From Ruminococcus turbiniformis (GTDB taxonomy: Bacteria > Bacillota > Clostridia > Lachnospirales > Lachnospiraceae), in NCBI RefSeq assembly GCF_020687545.1, contig NZ_JAJEQX010000002.1, forward strand, positions 145,078-209,077: 64,000 bases of DNA. The letters are read 5' to 3'. The notes under the pieces were generated by a model. The model did not search any database, was not told the DNA's origin, and saw only the letters and a program-made list of their open reading frames with translations. The translations under genes were made by a program, and so were the position numbers. Positions 8,428 through 17,736 of the stretch are shown in pieces; the stretch's first letter is position 1, and each line of letters opens with the position of its first letter.

Positions 8428-9407
8428 CACGCGTCCCTTTCTTCCTGCGCCTGCTTTAACTGGATGGCGATCCGTCCCGTGATGTTGTTGATCACGTCGT
8501 GGCTTGATCCCTTCATGGTGACGCCGGCCGCTCTCGCGTGTCCTCCGCCTCCGAAATATTTCGCCACCTGGCTTACATCCACGATGCCTTTGGAGCGCAG
8601 GCTAACTTTATATTTCTGCGGCTCGGTCTCGTGAAGGAAGATCGCAACTTCCACGCCCTTTGTCAGCCGCAGCTGGCTTACAATTCCCTCCAGATCGGAC
8701 GGCTGTGCCTGGAAAAACTCCATGGATCTTCTGCGGATCACGGAGACGATGCACTGCTTATCCATGATCAGCATGCTCTCCAGAAGCGCCCGCCCGAGAA
8801 TCTGGTTCTGTATGTAAGTCTTTTCATAGTACGTCTTGTCAATGATCTCGCTGGAATTGATTCCCTTGCGCATCAGTTCCGCGGCGATCTCCATCGTCTC
8901 AGGTGATGTACAGGAATACTGGAAAACTCCGGTATCATGGGCGATTCCCATGTAGAGGGCCTCCGCGCACGCCTTTGATATCTTCTCCCTGTCAAGAAGG
9001 GTGAACACAAGCTCCGATGTGGAACTTGCATCCGGAACGATATAATTGATATCCGCAAACGCCTCGTTGCTCACATGGTGATCGATGCACAGTGTCTCTT
9101 TCGCACTCTCAAACAGAGGCATGGAAAAACCCAGTCTCTGCGCGTCGCCGCAGTCCAGGCAGATAAACAGGTCGTAGGGCTCCCCTTCCGGCAGCTCTGT
9201 TCTCACCCGGTCCGTCCCCTGGATCAGCGTATACGCATCGGGAATCGTTTCGAGGTAAACGTGAGTCTCCACATCCGGATACTGTTCCTCAAGGTAGAGA
9301 AAAAGTCCCAGACAGGAACCCACACAGTCGCCGTCCGGGCGGACATGACCGCCCAGAGCGACTTTCTTTTTCCCCTTCAGTACATCGTCTAACACAATTC
9401 TGTTCAT
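8427..9407 (-). CDS. nrnA: DHH-family phosphoesterase NrnA (oligoribonuclease / pAp phosphatase)
   Basis: NrnA degrades the 2-5-nt RNA pieces left by other nucleases and dephosphorylates pAp. The 326-residue protein has the DHH-domain motifs GHVRPDGDCVGS, CLDCGDA and DHHVSN, which bind two metal ions, and the DHHA1 motif GGGGHARAAG near the C-terminus. I chose the ATG at 9407 (protein starts MNRIVLDD): GAGG lies 6 nt upstream inside the last codons of rbfA, which suggests translational coupling. It sits between rbfA and truB, the common clostridial arrangement. Confidence 0.95.
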   Translation of the reverse strand: MNRIVLDDVLKGKKKVALGGHVRPDGDCVGSCLGLFLYLEEQYPDVETHVYLETIPDAYTLIQGTDRVRTELPEGEPYDLFICLDCGDAQRLGFSMPLFESAKETLCIDHHVSNEAFADINYIVPDASSTSELVFTLLDREKISKACAEALYMGIAHDTGVFQYSCTSPETMEIAAELMRKGINSSEIIDKTYYEKTYIQNQILGRALLESMLIMDKQCIVSVIRRRSMEFFQAQPSDLEGIVSQLRLTKGVEVAIFLHETEPQKYKVSLRSKGIVDVSQVAKYFGGGGHARAAGVTMKGSSHDVINNITGRIAIQLKQAQEERDA

Positions 9408-9408
9408 T

Positions 9409-9783
9409 TTATTCCTCAGCTCCATTATCCATGTCCCGGGTCACTTCATCGATCTTTCTGCTGATGTTCACTCCGTATTCAATGGACTGATCCACGATAA
9501 ATCTGATCTCCGGGGTGTTCCGAAGGTTGACCGTGCGTGCGAGCTCTCTGCGGATATAACCTTCCGCACTCTGAAGACCTTTTAACGTATCCTGCTGTGC
9601 CTTTGCATCGCCGAGCACACTGATATACGCTTTGCATGTCTTCAGATCCGGCGCCACTTCCACGGCAACCACGGAAGTCATCGGTGCCACCCGCGGGTCT
9701 TTGATGCCTTCTCTTATGATATTGCTCAGCTCCCGCTGAACCTCTGCGTTGACCCGCGTATTTTTTATGCTGTTCTTTCTCAT
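9409..9783 (-). CDS. rbfA: 30S ribosome-binding factor RbfA
   Basis: RbfA is a KH-like assembly factor that binds the 30S subunit during 16S rRNA maturation. The 124-residue product has the family features RVNAEVQRELSNIIREG near the N-terminus, the VEVAPDLKTCKAYISVLG core and PEIRFIVDQSIEYG near the end. It stands 70 bp after infB, and its stop is 1 nt from the nrnA start. Confidence 0.97.
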   Translation of the reverse strand: MRKNSIKNTRVNAEVQRELSNIIREGIKDPRVAPMTSVVAVEVAPDLKTCKAYISVLGDAKAQQDTLKGLQSAEGYIRRELARTVNLRNTPEIRFIVDQSIEYGVNISRKIDEVTRDMDNGAEE

Positions 9784-9852
9784 TTTATTTCAAGCTCCTT
9801 TGGGCTGTTATTTTACAGCCGCCCGGCCGCGCTCTGGCAGCGCAGGCGCCTG

Positions 9853-12783
9853 CTATTTTCTCTCAGCCTCTACCATCTTGTAGGCTTCCACATTGTCGCC
9901 TTCCTTGATGTCATTATAGTTCTGGAATACGAAACCGCACTCGTAGCCGGCTCTTACTTCCTTCACATCGTCCTTGAAGCGCTTTAAGGATGCCAGCGGT
10001 CCGTCGAACATGACGATGCCGTCGCGGATCAGACGGACAGAGCAGTTTCTCTCGAAAATACCGTCCTGAACATACGCTCCCGCGATCGTTCCGACGCCGG
10101 ACGCCTTGAATGTCTGGCGCACTTCCGCGTGGCCCAGTATCTTCTCCTCGAATACCGGATCGAGCATCCCCTTCATGGCTGCCTCCACATCCTCGATGGC
10201 GTTGTAGATGACGCGGTAAAGTCTTAAATCCACGCCCTCTCTCTCCGCAATATCCTTTGCGGTCGCATCCGGACGCACGTTGAATCCGATGATAATCGCA
10301 TTGGATGCGGACGCCAGGATCACGTCGGATTCGTTGATCGCGCCCACGCCTCCGTGGATGATCTTGATTACGACCTCGTCGTTGGAGAGTTTTAAGAGGC
10401 TCTGCTTGATTGCCTCCACAGATCCCTGTACGTCTGCTTTCACGACAATGTTGAGTTCCTTTAAGTTACCCTCCTGGATCTGGTTGAACAGGTCGTCAAG
10501 GGACATTCTCGACTTCGTCTCGTCAAGCAGCTTCACCTTGTTCTGTGCGATGAATGTATCCGCGAAGTTTCTCGCCTCTTTCTCCGAGTCGCATCCCACG
10601 AACACTTCTCCCGCGTTGGGAACGTCGTTGAGTCCGAGGATCTCTACCGGCTGGGACGGCCCCGCCTCCTTGACTCTTCTCCCCCGGTCATCCATCATGG
10701 CGCGGACACGTCCGTGTGCGCTTCCCGCCGCGATGGCGTCTCCAACGTGGAGTGTTCCCTTCTGTACGAGAACTGTCGCCACAGATCCCTTGCCCTTGTC
10801 GAGCTCTGCCTCGATCACAAGACCTCTTGCCGCACGGTTCGGGTTCGCCTTAAGCTCCATCACCTCTGCGGTCAGAAGGATCATCTCGAGAAGTTCCGGA
10901 ATACCTTCCTTCGTGTGTGCGGATACCGGTACGAATACCGTGCTGCCGCCCCAGTCTTCGGGGATCAACTCATACTCGGTGAGTTCCTGTTTTACTCTCT
11001 CCACGTTAGCGCCCGGTTTGTCGATCTTGTTGATGGCAACAATGATCTCCACTCCCGCCGCTTTCGCGTGGTTGATGGCCTCAATCGTCTGCGGCATCAC
11101 GCCGTCGTCCGCTGCAACTACGAGAATTGCGATGTCCGTCGAGCTGGCGCCGCGCATACGCATCGCCGTAAACGCCTCATGTCCCGGTGTGTCAAGGAAG
11201 GTGATCTTCTCTCCGTTCACCTCAACGACATAGGCTCCGATATGCTGTGTGATTCCGCCTGCCTCGCGGTCCGTTACGTTCGTGTGTCTGATAGCGTCCA
11301 GAAGGGACGTCTTTCCGTGGTCAACGTGTCCCATGACACAGACAACCGGCGGGCGCTTCACCATAAGGCTTTCGTCCTCCTCATCCTCTTTTAAGAGTTC
11401 CTCGATCACGTCCACGACTTCCTCTTTCTCGCAGAGCACGTCGAACTCAAGAGCGATCTCTTCCGCTGTGTCGTAGTCGATCTCCTGGTTTACTGTCACT
11501 ACCTTTCCCTGAAGGAAAAGCTTCTTGACGATCACCGAAGGAACGACTTTCATCTTGTCGGCAAGCTCTTTGATTGTGAGAACTTCCGGAATAACGATCT
11601 GTTTGATCTTCTCTTCCTTCTTCTCCTCCTGCTTCGGCTGCGGCTTCTTCGCCTCTGTCACCTGTTTCTGCTTTCTTCCCTTCTTGCCTTTGCCCTCGAA
11701 CGCTTCATCTCTGTATTCCTTCTTCTTGTTGTCGCGCTCTTTATCCTTTGCCTTGTTTCTCTGGCTCTTCTGCTGTTCCACCATGGAAGATCCCATGTCA
11801 TCCCTGCGGGTATCGCGTCTGTCGCCGCGCGGTCCTACTCCCCGCTGGTCTCTTCCATCTCTTCCGTCTCTTCCGTCACGTCCGCCTCTCTCCGGGCGTC
11901 CTCCCTGACGGCCGCCAAAGGAACGGTCTCCCTGTCCCGGGCGGTCTCCTCTTGCAGGACGGTCTCCTGCGGGACGGCCTCCTCTTTCGCCTCTTTCGCC
12001 GCGGTCACTGCGCTCCCCGCGCTCTCCGCGGAACGGGCGGTCTGAGAAGCTGCGGCCTCCCTGCGGTCTCTCGCCCCGTTCGCCTCTCTCCGGACGGTCC
12101 GCGTGTACCGGGCGCTCTGATGATCTCTCCGGACGGTCCGCGTGTACCGGACGATCTCCGCTTCTCTCCGGGCGGACCGGATGCGCTCCTGCGCTGCCCG
12201 GTCTGCTCTCAGCTGCCGGGCGGGTTCCCTGTGCCGGTCTCTCGGCTCTTGGCATGCGCTCTCCTGCCGGTCTGTTCTCTGCGGCCGGACGGGTTCCCGG
12301 TACCGGACGTGCTCCTGCCGGTATGGTGCGTCCTCCCTGGGCGGGTCTCTCCTGATGAACCGGACGCGCTCCCGCCGGTTTTCCTTCCCCTGCCTGACGG
12401 CCTCCCTGGGCCGGGCGGGCCTGCCCCTGTCCCGGGCGGGCATTTCTCTGCGCCGGACGGTTTCCCTGAATCCGGCTGCTGTTCTTGGAATTCTGCGGGC
12501 GGATTACAAAGGCAAGATTTTTCTTCTTCGGAGCCGCATTCTCCTGCGCCTCGCCCTGTTCTGTCTTCTCTGCACTCTCCGGCCCGTTCTCATGTGTATC
12601 TTTCGGCGCCTGCTGTTTTGTCTGCGAAGACGCCGCTTCTCTTCTGATTTCCTCAGCCACGCTGTCCTCCAGTGTGCTCATATGGTTCTTTACCTCCACA
12701 TTTTTCTTCTGTAAAATCTCCAGCAGTTCCCTGTTGTCTATGCCCAGCTCTTTCGCCAGCTCATGTACCCTCATTTTCGTCAT
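9853..12783 (-). CDS. infB: translation initiation factor IF-2
   Basis: IF-2 is the GTPase that brings initiator fMet-tRNA to the ribosome and joins the subunits. The 976-residue protein starts with the IF2_N fold ([20 protein letters not shown]). Roughly residues 90-340 are disordered and unusually rich in Arg, Gly, Pro and Asp, with repeated units such as [11 protein letters not shown] second IF2_N domain, the G domain with GHVDHGKTS and DTPGHEAF, and the C-terminal fMet-tRNA-binding domain follow. The ATG at 12783 has AAGGAGG 7 nt upstream. It lies between ylxQ and rbfA. The Arg-Gly repeats produce long antisense open frames that are not genes. Confidence 0.98.
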   Translation of the reverse strand: MTKMRVHELAKELGIDNRELLEILQKKNVEVKNHMSTLEDSVAEEIRREAASSQTKQQAPKDTHENGPESAEKTEQGEAQENAAPKKKNLAFVIRPQNSKNSSRIQGNRPAQRNARPGQGQARPAQGGRQAGEGKPAGARPVHQERPAQGGRTIPAGARPVPGTRPAAENRPAGERMPRAERPAQGTRPAAESRPGSAGAHPVRPERSGDRPVHADRPERSSERPVHADRPERGERGERPQGGRSFSDRPFRGERGERSDRGERGERGGRPAGDRPARGDRPGQGDRSFGGRQGGRPERGGRDGRDGRDGRDQRGVGPRGDRRDTRRDDMGSSMVEQQKSQRNKAKDKERDNKKKEYRDEAFEGKGKKGRKQKQVTEAKKPQPKQEEKKEEKIKQIVIPEVLTIKELADKMKVVPSVIVKKLFLQGKVVTVNQEIDYDTAEEIALEFDVLCEKEEVVDVIEELLKEDEEDESLMVKRPPVVCVMGHVDHGKTSLLDAIRHTNVTDREAGGITQHIGAYVVEVNGEKITFLDTPGHEAFTAMRMRGASSTDIAILVVAADDGVMPQTIEAINHAKAAGVEIIVAINKIDKPGANVERVKQELTEYELIPEDWGGSTVFVPVSAHTKEGIPELLEMILLTAEVMELKANPNRAARGLVIEAELDKGKGSVATVLVQKGTLHVGDAIAAGSAHGRVRAMMDDRGRRVKEAGPSQPVEILGLNDVPNAGEVFVGCDSEKEARNFADTFIAQNKVKLLDETKSRMSLDDLFNQIQEGNLKELNIVVKADVQGSVEAIKQSLLKLSNDEVVIKIIHGGVGAINESDVILASASNAIIIGFNVRPDATAKDIAEREGVDLRLYRVIYNAIEDVEAAMKGMLDPVFEEKILGHAEVRQTFKASGVGTIAGAYVQDGIFERNCSVRLIRDGIVMFDGPLASLKRFKDDVKEVRAGYECGFVFQNYNDIKEGDNVEAYKMVEAERK

Positions 12784-12803
12784 ATCACTACCTCCTTATG
12801 CAT

Positions 12804-13127
12804 TCAAGATCCGCTCATACTGCTGTCAAGCTCTTTTTGAATTCCGCCTGCAAATCCTTCGTCCAATATTGCCAGAGATGCACGGAATTCTTTTCCCATT
12901 GCATGCCCTAAGGTATCTTTATCTCCGTAAATATAAATTGGAACTCTGTAAAATTCACACATATTCTGAAACTTTTTCTTTGTGTTTTCCGATGCGTCCG
13001 AGGCCACGATCACAAGAGCCGCCCTCCCGGACTTCGTCTCGCTCTCGGTCTTCGCCTCTCCGCTTACGCACCTTCCGGCTCTCACTGCAAGCCCGATCAG
13101 AGACAGGACCTTATCCCTCTTTCTCAA
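12804..13127 (-). CDS. L7Ae-family RNA-binding protein YlxQ
   Basis: A 107-residue L7Ae/L30e-type protein of the YlxQ group, found between rnpM and infB in many Firmicutes; members bind kink-turn-like RNA, and no firm cellular role is known to me. Visible features are KVLSLIGLAVRAGRCVSGE at the start and ALVIVASDASENTKKKF, the core beta-alpha segment. I prefer a TTG start at 13127 with AAGGAG 10 nt upstream; it overlaps the end of rnpM by 17 bp. The frame is open for 23 codons further upstream, so an earlier start cannot be excluded. Confidence 0.88.
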   Translation of the reverse strand: MRKRDKVLSLIGLAVRAGRCVSGEAKTESETKSGRAALVIVASDASENTKKKFQNMCEFYRVPIYIYGDKDTLGHAMGKEFRASLAILDEGFAGGIQKELDSSMSGS

Positions 13128-13392
13128 TCTCGCCCATCTCCTTTTCCAGTCTTTCATACACATCGGCAGGGATTTCCTGCTTAAACGACCGCTCAAGCCC
13201 CCGGCTTTTAACCGCCATCCGGAAACATCCGACGGAGCGGCAGATATAAGCGCCCCGGCCGTTTTTCTTTCCTCCGGCGTCCACCTCGAACTCCCCGCTC
13301 TCTGTGCGGAGGATGCGCATCAGTTCTTTCTTCGGCTTCATCTCGCCGCATCCCACGCATTTCCGCATGGGAATCTTTTTCTTCACTGCCAA
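13111..13392 (-). CDS. rnpM: RNase P modulator RnpM (YlxR, DUF448)
   Basis: YlxR-family protein of 93 residues; the Bacillus member was described as a modulator that binds the RNA of RNase P. The sequence shows the family pattern PMRKCVGCGEMKPKKELMRI, GRGAYIC and the basic GLERSFK near the C-terminus. I prefer a TTG start at 13392 because AAGGAG is 8 nt upstream; the GTG three codons earlier overlaps that ribosome-binding site. It lies between nusA and ylxQ. Confidence 0.93.
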   Translation of the reverse strand: MAVKKKIPMRKCVGCGEMKPKKELMRILRTESGEFEVDAGGKKNGRGAYICRSVGCFRMAVKSRGLERSFKQEIPADVYERLEKEMGEIEKEG

Positions 13393-13421
13393 ACAACCCA
13401 CTCCTTCAGATTCTGATCTGT

Positions 13422-14711
13422 CTATTCGTTTCCGTCCGTCTCGATGAACTCAAACTCTTCTGTGTCCTCTTCTCCGGCCGGTTCCTCATACGCCGCATCT
13501 TCTTCGTATGCGCCGTCGTAGTTTTCGTCATAATTTTCTTCGTATCCGTCGCCGTAAGCTCCGTCAAATTCCTCGAATTCACCGTCCTCCGTATACTCCT
13601 CGTCGAAGTCTCCGGTGTATCCTTCCTCACCCATGAGACCCATCTGCTCCATGTAGTTCTCCGGAAGGTCGCCCGCCTCGATGGCCTGAGTCTCGCTCTT
13701 GATGTCGATCTTGTATCCGGTCAGCCGGGCTGCAAGTCTTGCGTTCTGTCCCTCTTTTCCGATGGCAAGGGAAAGCTGGTAGTCCGGAACAATGACGCTT
13801 GCGATCTTCTCCTCCGGATCCGCCATAACGGAAATGACTTTCGCCGGGCTTAACGCGTTCTCGATCAGGAGCGCCGGGTTTTCATCCCAGTTGATGATGT
13901 CGATCTTCTCGCCTCTTAACTCCTGAACGACCGCGTTGACTCTCGCGCCGTTCATTCCCACGCAGGCTCCCACCGGATCCACATTCGGATCGTTGGACCA
14001 GACAGCCATCTTCGTCCTTGATCCCGCTTCCCTGGCGATGCTTTTGATCTCCACGGTTCCGTCTCTTACCTCAGCCACTTCCGCTTCAAAGAGGCGCTTC
14101 ACCAGTTCCGGATGGGTACGGGACACGAGGATCTTCGGTCCCTTCGGCGTGTTCTTCACTTCCACCACGTAGAGCTTAATGCGCTCCGTAGGTTTAAACG
14201 TCTCGCCTTTCACCTGCTCGTTTTCCGTGAGCATGGCGTCGGCTCTTCCCAGGTTGATGCTGATATTCTTTCCTACATAGCGCTGAACAATACCTGTCAC
14301 GATATCCTTCTCTTTCTCAAAGTACTGGTCGAACACAACTTTCCGCTCTTCTTCTCTGATCTTCTGAAGGATGAGGTTCTTCGCATTCTGTGTGGCGATC
14401 CGCCCGAACTCCTTGGAGTGAACCGGGATCTGCGCCACATCGCCGATCTGAAGTGCGGAGTCGATCTGCTCTGCTTCCTCGAGACTGATCTCGAGAGCCG
14501 GCTCCTCCACCTCTTCCACAACTTTCTTCTCCGCGTAAACCGCATAGTCGCATGTCTCACGGTCCATGATCACCTTGATGTTCTCCGCCGTTCCGAAATG
14601 GTTCTTACAGGCGCTGATCAGCGAATTTTCAATAGCGTCCATCATGACGTCCCTGCTGATGTTTTTCTCCTTCTCCAGAATTGTCAAAGCTTCCATTAAT
14701 TCTGTGTTCAT
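13422..14711 (-). CDS. nusA: transcription termination/antitermination factor NusA
   Basis: NusA binds RNA polymerase and nascent RNA and tunes pausing, termination and antitermination. The 429-residue protein has the N-terminal polymerase-binding domain, an S1 domain (DIVTGIVQRYVGKNI) and two KH domains (VGACVGMNGARVNAVV and LAIGKEGQNARLAARL). The last 75 residues or so are an acidic tail dominated by Glu, Asp, Tyr and Gly. AGGAGG precedes the ATG by 8 nt. It follows rimP by 22 bp in the operon whose leader carries a terminator-like hairpin, so NusA may act on its own message; that is inference. Confidence 0.98.
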   Translation of the reverse strand: MNTELMEALTILEKEKNISRDVMMDAIENSLISACKNHFGTAENIKVIMDRETCDYAVYAEKKVVEEVEEPALEISLEEAEQIDSALQIGDVAQIPVHSKEFGRIATQNAKNLILQKIREEERKVVFDQYFEKEKDIVTGIVQRYVGKNISINLGRADAMLTENEQVKGETFKPTERIKLYVVEVKNTPKGPKILVSRTHPELVKRLFEAEVAEVRDGTVEIKSIAREAGSRTKMAVWSNDPNVDPVGACVGMNGARVNAVVQELRGEKIDIINWDENPALLIENALSPAKVISVMADPEEKIASVIVPDYQLSLAIGKEGQNARLAARLTGYKIDIKSETQAIEAGDLPENYMEQMGLMGEEGYTGDFDEEYTEDGEFEEFDGAYGDGYEENYDENYDGAYEEDAAYEEPAGEEDTEEFEFIETDGNE

Positions 14712-14733
14712 TCTTGCTTTCCTCCTAATATAA

Positions 14734-15201
14734 TTAAAAATCCAAAGCCAGACGGATCAGCGCAATGTCTGAGCGTTCAAATGTCTGTTCTGTCTCATCC
14801 TCATACCCGATCGTCACGGTGTTCTCATCGTATCTCAGAAGAATTCCGACGAATTCTTTCTGTCTGTCAACCGCCCGGTAAGTCCTTATCTCCACTTCCT
14901 CACCGATGCTCCTCTTAAAATCTTTCTCTTTTTTGAGCGGTCTCCCGAGTCCCGGAGAGCTGACCTCAAAAACATAGGAATCCGCGATATAGTCTTTCTC
15001 GTCAAGGATATCGGAAAACTCCCGGCTCACCGCCTCACAGTCGTCCACCGTGATTCCTCCCGGCTTATCAATGTAAGCTCTCAGGTACCAGGTTCCCCCT
15101 TCCTTTACATACTCCACATCAACCAGCTCAAATCCCAGCCTGTCGACAATCGGCGTCAGGAGCTCTTCTGTCTTCTGTTCGTAATCTTCTTTTCTGGACA
15201 C
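14734..15201 (-). CDS. rimP: ribosome maturation factor RimP
   Basis: RimP assists assembly of the 30S subunit. The 155-residue product has the family segments LGFELVDVEYVKEGGTWYLR, the GGITVDDCEAVSREFSDILD helix and YVFEVSSPGLGRPLKKEKDF, followed by a small SH3-like C-terminal domain. The start is GTG with AAGGAAG upstream. It is the first gene of the rimP-nusA-rnpM-ylxQ-infB operon, about 110 bp downstream of a strong promoter. Confidence 0.97.
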   Translation of the reverse strand: MSRKEDYEQKTEELLTPIVDRLGFELVDVEYVKEGGTWYLRAYIDKPGGITVDDCEAVSREFSDILDEKDYIADSYVFEVSSPGLGRPLKKEKDFKRSIGEEVEIRTYRAVDRQKEFVGILLRYDENTVTIGYEDETEQTFERSDIALIRLALDF

Positions 15202-15273
15202 GCTATACTTCCTTTCTTATTCAAAGCCCCGCCAGATGCCGCTGTCATCCTCCTGCAGATGCACTGCAACAAA

Positions 15274-15299
15274 GAAGAGTGAACTTTCGTTCACTCTTC
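15274..15299 (-). terminator. terminator-like hairpin in the rimP leader
   Basis: In the minus direction GAAGAGTGAAC pairs perfectly with GTTCACTCTTC (11 bp) around a GAAA tetraloop and is followed by TTTGTT. It lies after the rimP promoter and 73 bp before the rimP start, so it could act as an attenuator of the nusA operon. It could also simply end the upstream topoisomerase transcript. Confidence 0.7.
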
Positions 15300-15327
15300 T
15301 GCCGGGTTCCTTATGTAACTATTGTGT

Positions 15328-15356
15328 AGTATACCACTGTTTTCCTGCGATTGCAA
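15328..15356 (-). promoter_or_regulatory. sigma-A promoter of the rimP-nusA-infB operon
   Basis: TTGCAA (15351-15356), 17 bp, TATACT (15328-15333), with TGG directly before the -10. It lies in the gap after the topoisomerase A-subunit gene. Confidence 0.85.
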
Positions 15357-15411
15357 GGGGGTTTTCGGCAAACTTCCGGGATTTTTCAGGGATTTTCAGC
15401 CGTTTCGGGAC

Positions 15412-17655
15412 CTATCCTCTGTATTTCGTCCCCACTCCGTCACGTTTTGCCTGTTTTAAGCGGTTGAGCGTGACTTCTTTTTCATTATAGAGGATCTTCG
15501 TCTCCGTCCCCTCCTCGAAGAGCCACACGTTTTCCAGTTCGTCCTTCTTCTGAAGCCGGATGCCTCTCACACCTACGGCAGCCTTCTTCTTCACCGGGAC
15601 TTCCGCCGCGGCAAATTTGAGGAAATAGCCGTTTCGCGTCTGGAGCACAACATTTAAGTTGTCTGTAATCACCCGGACGGCGATGAGGGAATCCCCTTCC
15701 TGGAGCTTCGTCGCCGCAATGGTCCGCTTGGACACCTGGAACTCGCTCCCCTCCACTTTTTTCACCATACCCTGAGCTGTGGCGAAAAGAAGCATGGCGA
15801 AACGCATCTGTTCTGAATCGCAGACCATGATGATCTGCTCATCGCTGCTTGTATAGTTGCTCACATTGTCGATGGGCGTTCCCTTGTCCCGGAACCTTCC
15901 ATATGGAAGATCCTGCACCCTTACCTGATGCATCCGCCCCGTATCGGTAAAGAGACAGAGCTTTCCGGTGTTCATGCAGTGGACCACATACCGGTTCTCA
16001 TGGTCCGCAGCCTCCCTGTTTCTCTCATAGACCGCAGGATCTACGGTTTTCGCATATCCGAACCGGTCCATGAGGAAGACAACCTCCTGCTCCTCAATCT
16101 TCTTCTCCTCGAACACGGCTTCCTCCGCGTTCTCTATAGCCGTGCGGCGTTTTCTGCCGAACTCTTTTTTATACCCGTCCAGTTCCTCCATGATCACCCC
16201 TGCCATGGAGTCATAATTGTTCAGGATATCCTCGTAGCGGGCGATATTCTGAAGCGTCTGCTCATGTTCTGCGCGGAGCGCCTCGATCTCAAGACCGATC
16301 AGGCGGTACAGTCTCATCTCCAGGATTGCGGTGGCCTGCCGCTCGGTAAACCGGAGCATGGCCGCCATCTTTTTGGAAATGTTTGACTTGAATTTAATAT
16401 TGTCCGTCACGCCGTTTACAAGACACGCCCGGGCGTCTTTTACCGACTTGCTTCCCCGGAGGATCTCGATAATCAGGTCGATCACATCGCACGCCTTAAT
16501 CAGTCCTTCCTGAACTTCGCTCTTCTCCCGTTCTTTTGCGAGCAGTGTGTTGTATTTTCTCGTAGCAAGCTCAAACTGGAAGTCCACATGGTGCTCGATG
16601 ATCTTCTTAAGTCCCAGCGTCTCCGGACGCCCGTCGGCCACGGCAAGCATATTGACGCCGAAGGTGTCCTCAAGCCGCGTCTTCTTGTAGAGCATGTTTT
16701 TTAAGTTCTCCACGTCCGCGCCCTTTTTCAGTTCCAGGACGATCCGGATTCCCTCTTTGGAAGACTGGTTCGAGATATCCACGATATCCGTCGTCTTCTT
16801 CGTCTCCACAAGCGCTGCCACATCGTTTAGGAACTTTCCGATGCCGGTTCCGATCATGGTGTAGGGGATCTCGCTGATGACGAGCTGTTTCTTCCCGCCT
16901 TTTAATTCCTCCACTTCCACCTTTCCGCGGATGCGGATCTTTCCCTGTCCGGTCTCATAGATCTCCGGCAGGTCGTCCTTGTTGACAACGATACCTCCTG
17001 TGGGGAAGTCCGGCCCCTTGATGTATTTCATGAGCTGCTTCGTGCTGACGGCGTCGTTTTTCATATATGCCTTCACCGCGTCGATAACTTCACCCAGGTT
17101 GTGCGTCGGGATGCTCGTGGCCATTCCCACCGCGATTCCCTCCGCGCCGTTTACGAGCAGATTCGGCACGCGCACAGGAAGCACCAGCGGCTCTTTCTCC
17201 GTCTCGTCGAAGTTGGGGCCGAAATCCACGATATCCTTGTCCAGGTCTCCCAGACACACTTCCTGGGTAAACTTCGTAAGACGCGCCTCGGTGTAACGCA
17301 TGGCGGCCGCGCCGTCCCCCTCGATGGAGCCGAAGTTTCCGTGGCCGTCCACAAGGATCTGGCCTTTCTTAAAGTCCTGGGCCATGACCACAAGCGCCTC
17401 GTAGATGGAACTGTCCCCGTGGGGGTGATATTTACCCATCGTATCTCCCACGATACGGGCGCACTTCCTGTACGGCCGGTCATAGCGGATGCCGAGCTCG
17501 TACATATCGTAGAGGGTGCGCCTCTGCACCGGCTTGAGCCCGTCTCTGACGTCCGGCAGAGCCCTGGCAATGATTACGCTCATGGCATAATCGATATATG
17601 ATTTTTTCATAAGGTCCGAATACTCGGTCCTTATGATCTGTGATTCACTGTTCAT
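15412..17655 (-). CDS. type II topoisomerase A subunit, ParC-like
   Basis: The A subunit cuts and rejoins DNA. The 747-residue protein has the DNA-gate region with Ser and Glu at the usual quinolone-contact positions (HPHGDSSIYEA) and the catalytic Tyr121 in AAMRYTEARL. It lacks the GyrA box (QRRGGKG type) needed for negative supercoiling and is shorter than typical GyrA, so decatenase or topoisomerase IV-like function is more likely than gyrase. Its partner B subunit lies directly upstream. Clostridial gyrBA normally sit next to dnaA-recF, which are absent here; this supports a second enzyme. AAGGAG precedes the ATG. Databases may call this gyrA. Confidence 0.88.
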   Translation of the reverse strand: MNSESQIIRTEYSDLMKKSYIDYAMSVIIARALPDVRDGLKPVQRRTLYDMYELGIRYDRPYRKCARIVGDTMGKYHPHGDSSIYEALVVMAQDFKKGQILVDGHGNFGSIEGDGAAAMRYTEARLTKFTQEVCLGDLDKDIVDFGPNFDETEKEPLVLPVRVPNLLVNGAEGIAVGMATSIPTHNLGEVIDAVKAYMKNDAVSTKQLMKYIKGPDFPTGGIVVNKDDLPEIYETGQGKIRIRGKVEVEELKGGKKQLVISEIPYTMIGTGIGKFLNDVAALVETKKTTDIVDISNQSSKEGIRIVLELKKGADVENLKNMLYKKTRLEDTFGVNMLAVADGRPETLGLKKIIEHHVDFQFELATRKYNTLLAKEREKSEVQEGLIKACDVIDLIIEILRGSKSVKDARACLVNGVTDNIKFKSNISKKMAAMLRFTERQATAILEMRLYRLIGLEIEALRAEHEQTLQNIARYEDILNNYDSMAGVIMEELDGYKKEFGRKRRTAIENAEEAVFEEKKIEEQEVVFLMDRFGYAKTVDPAVYERNREAADHENRYVVHCMNTGKLCLFTDTGRMHQVRVQDLPYGRFRDKGTPIDNVSNYTSSDEQIIMVCDSEQMRFAMLLFATAQGMVKKVEGSEFQVSKRTIAATKLQEGDSLIAVRVITDNLNVVLQTRNGYFLKFAAAEVPVKKKAAVGVRGIRLQKKDELENVWLFEEGTETKILYNEKEVTLNRLKQAKRDGVGTKYRG

Positions 17656-17736
17656 GTTCTGTCTCCTTTATCTTAACGGAAGCCCCTTCTTTCTGTACCG
17701 GCAGCGGGTTCTGCGGCCGGGCAGCCGGGCGCCGCA

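Noticed and set aside
11748..12647. Long plus-strand open frame opposite the infB N-terminus
   Set aside because: It mirrors the Arg/Gly/Pro-rich repeat region of infB; high GC and low complexity remove stop codons. The composition is repetitive and there is no start signal or homology.
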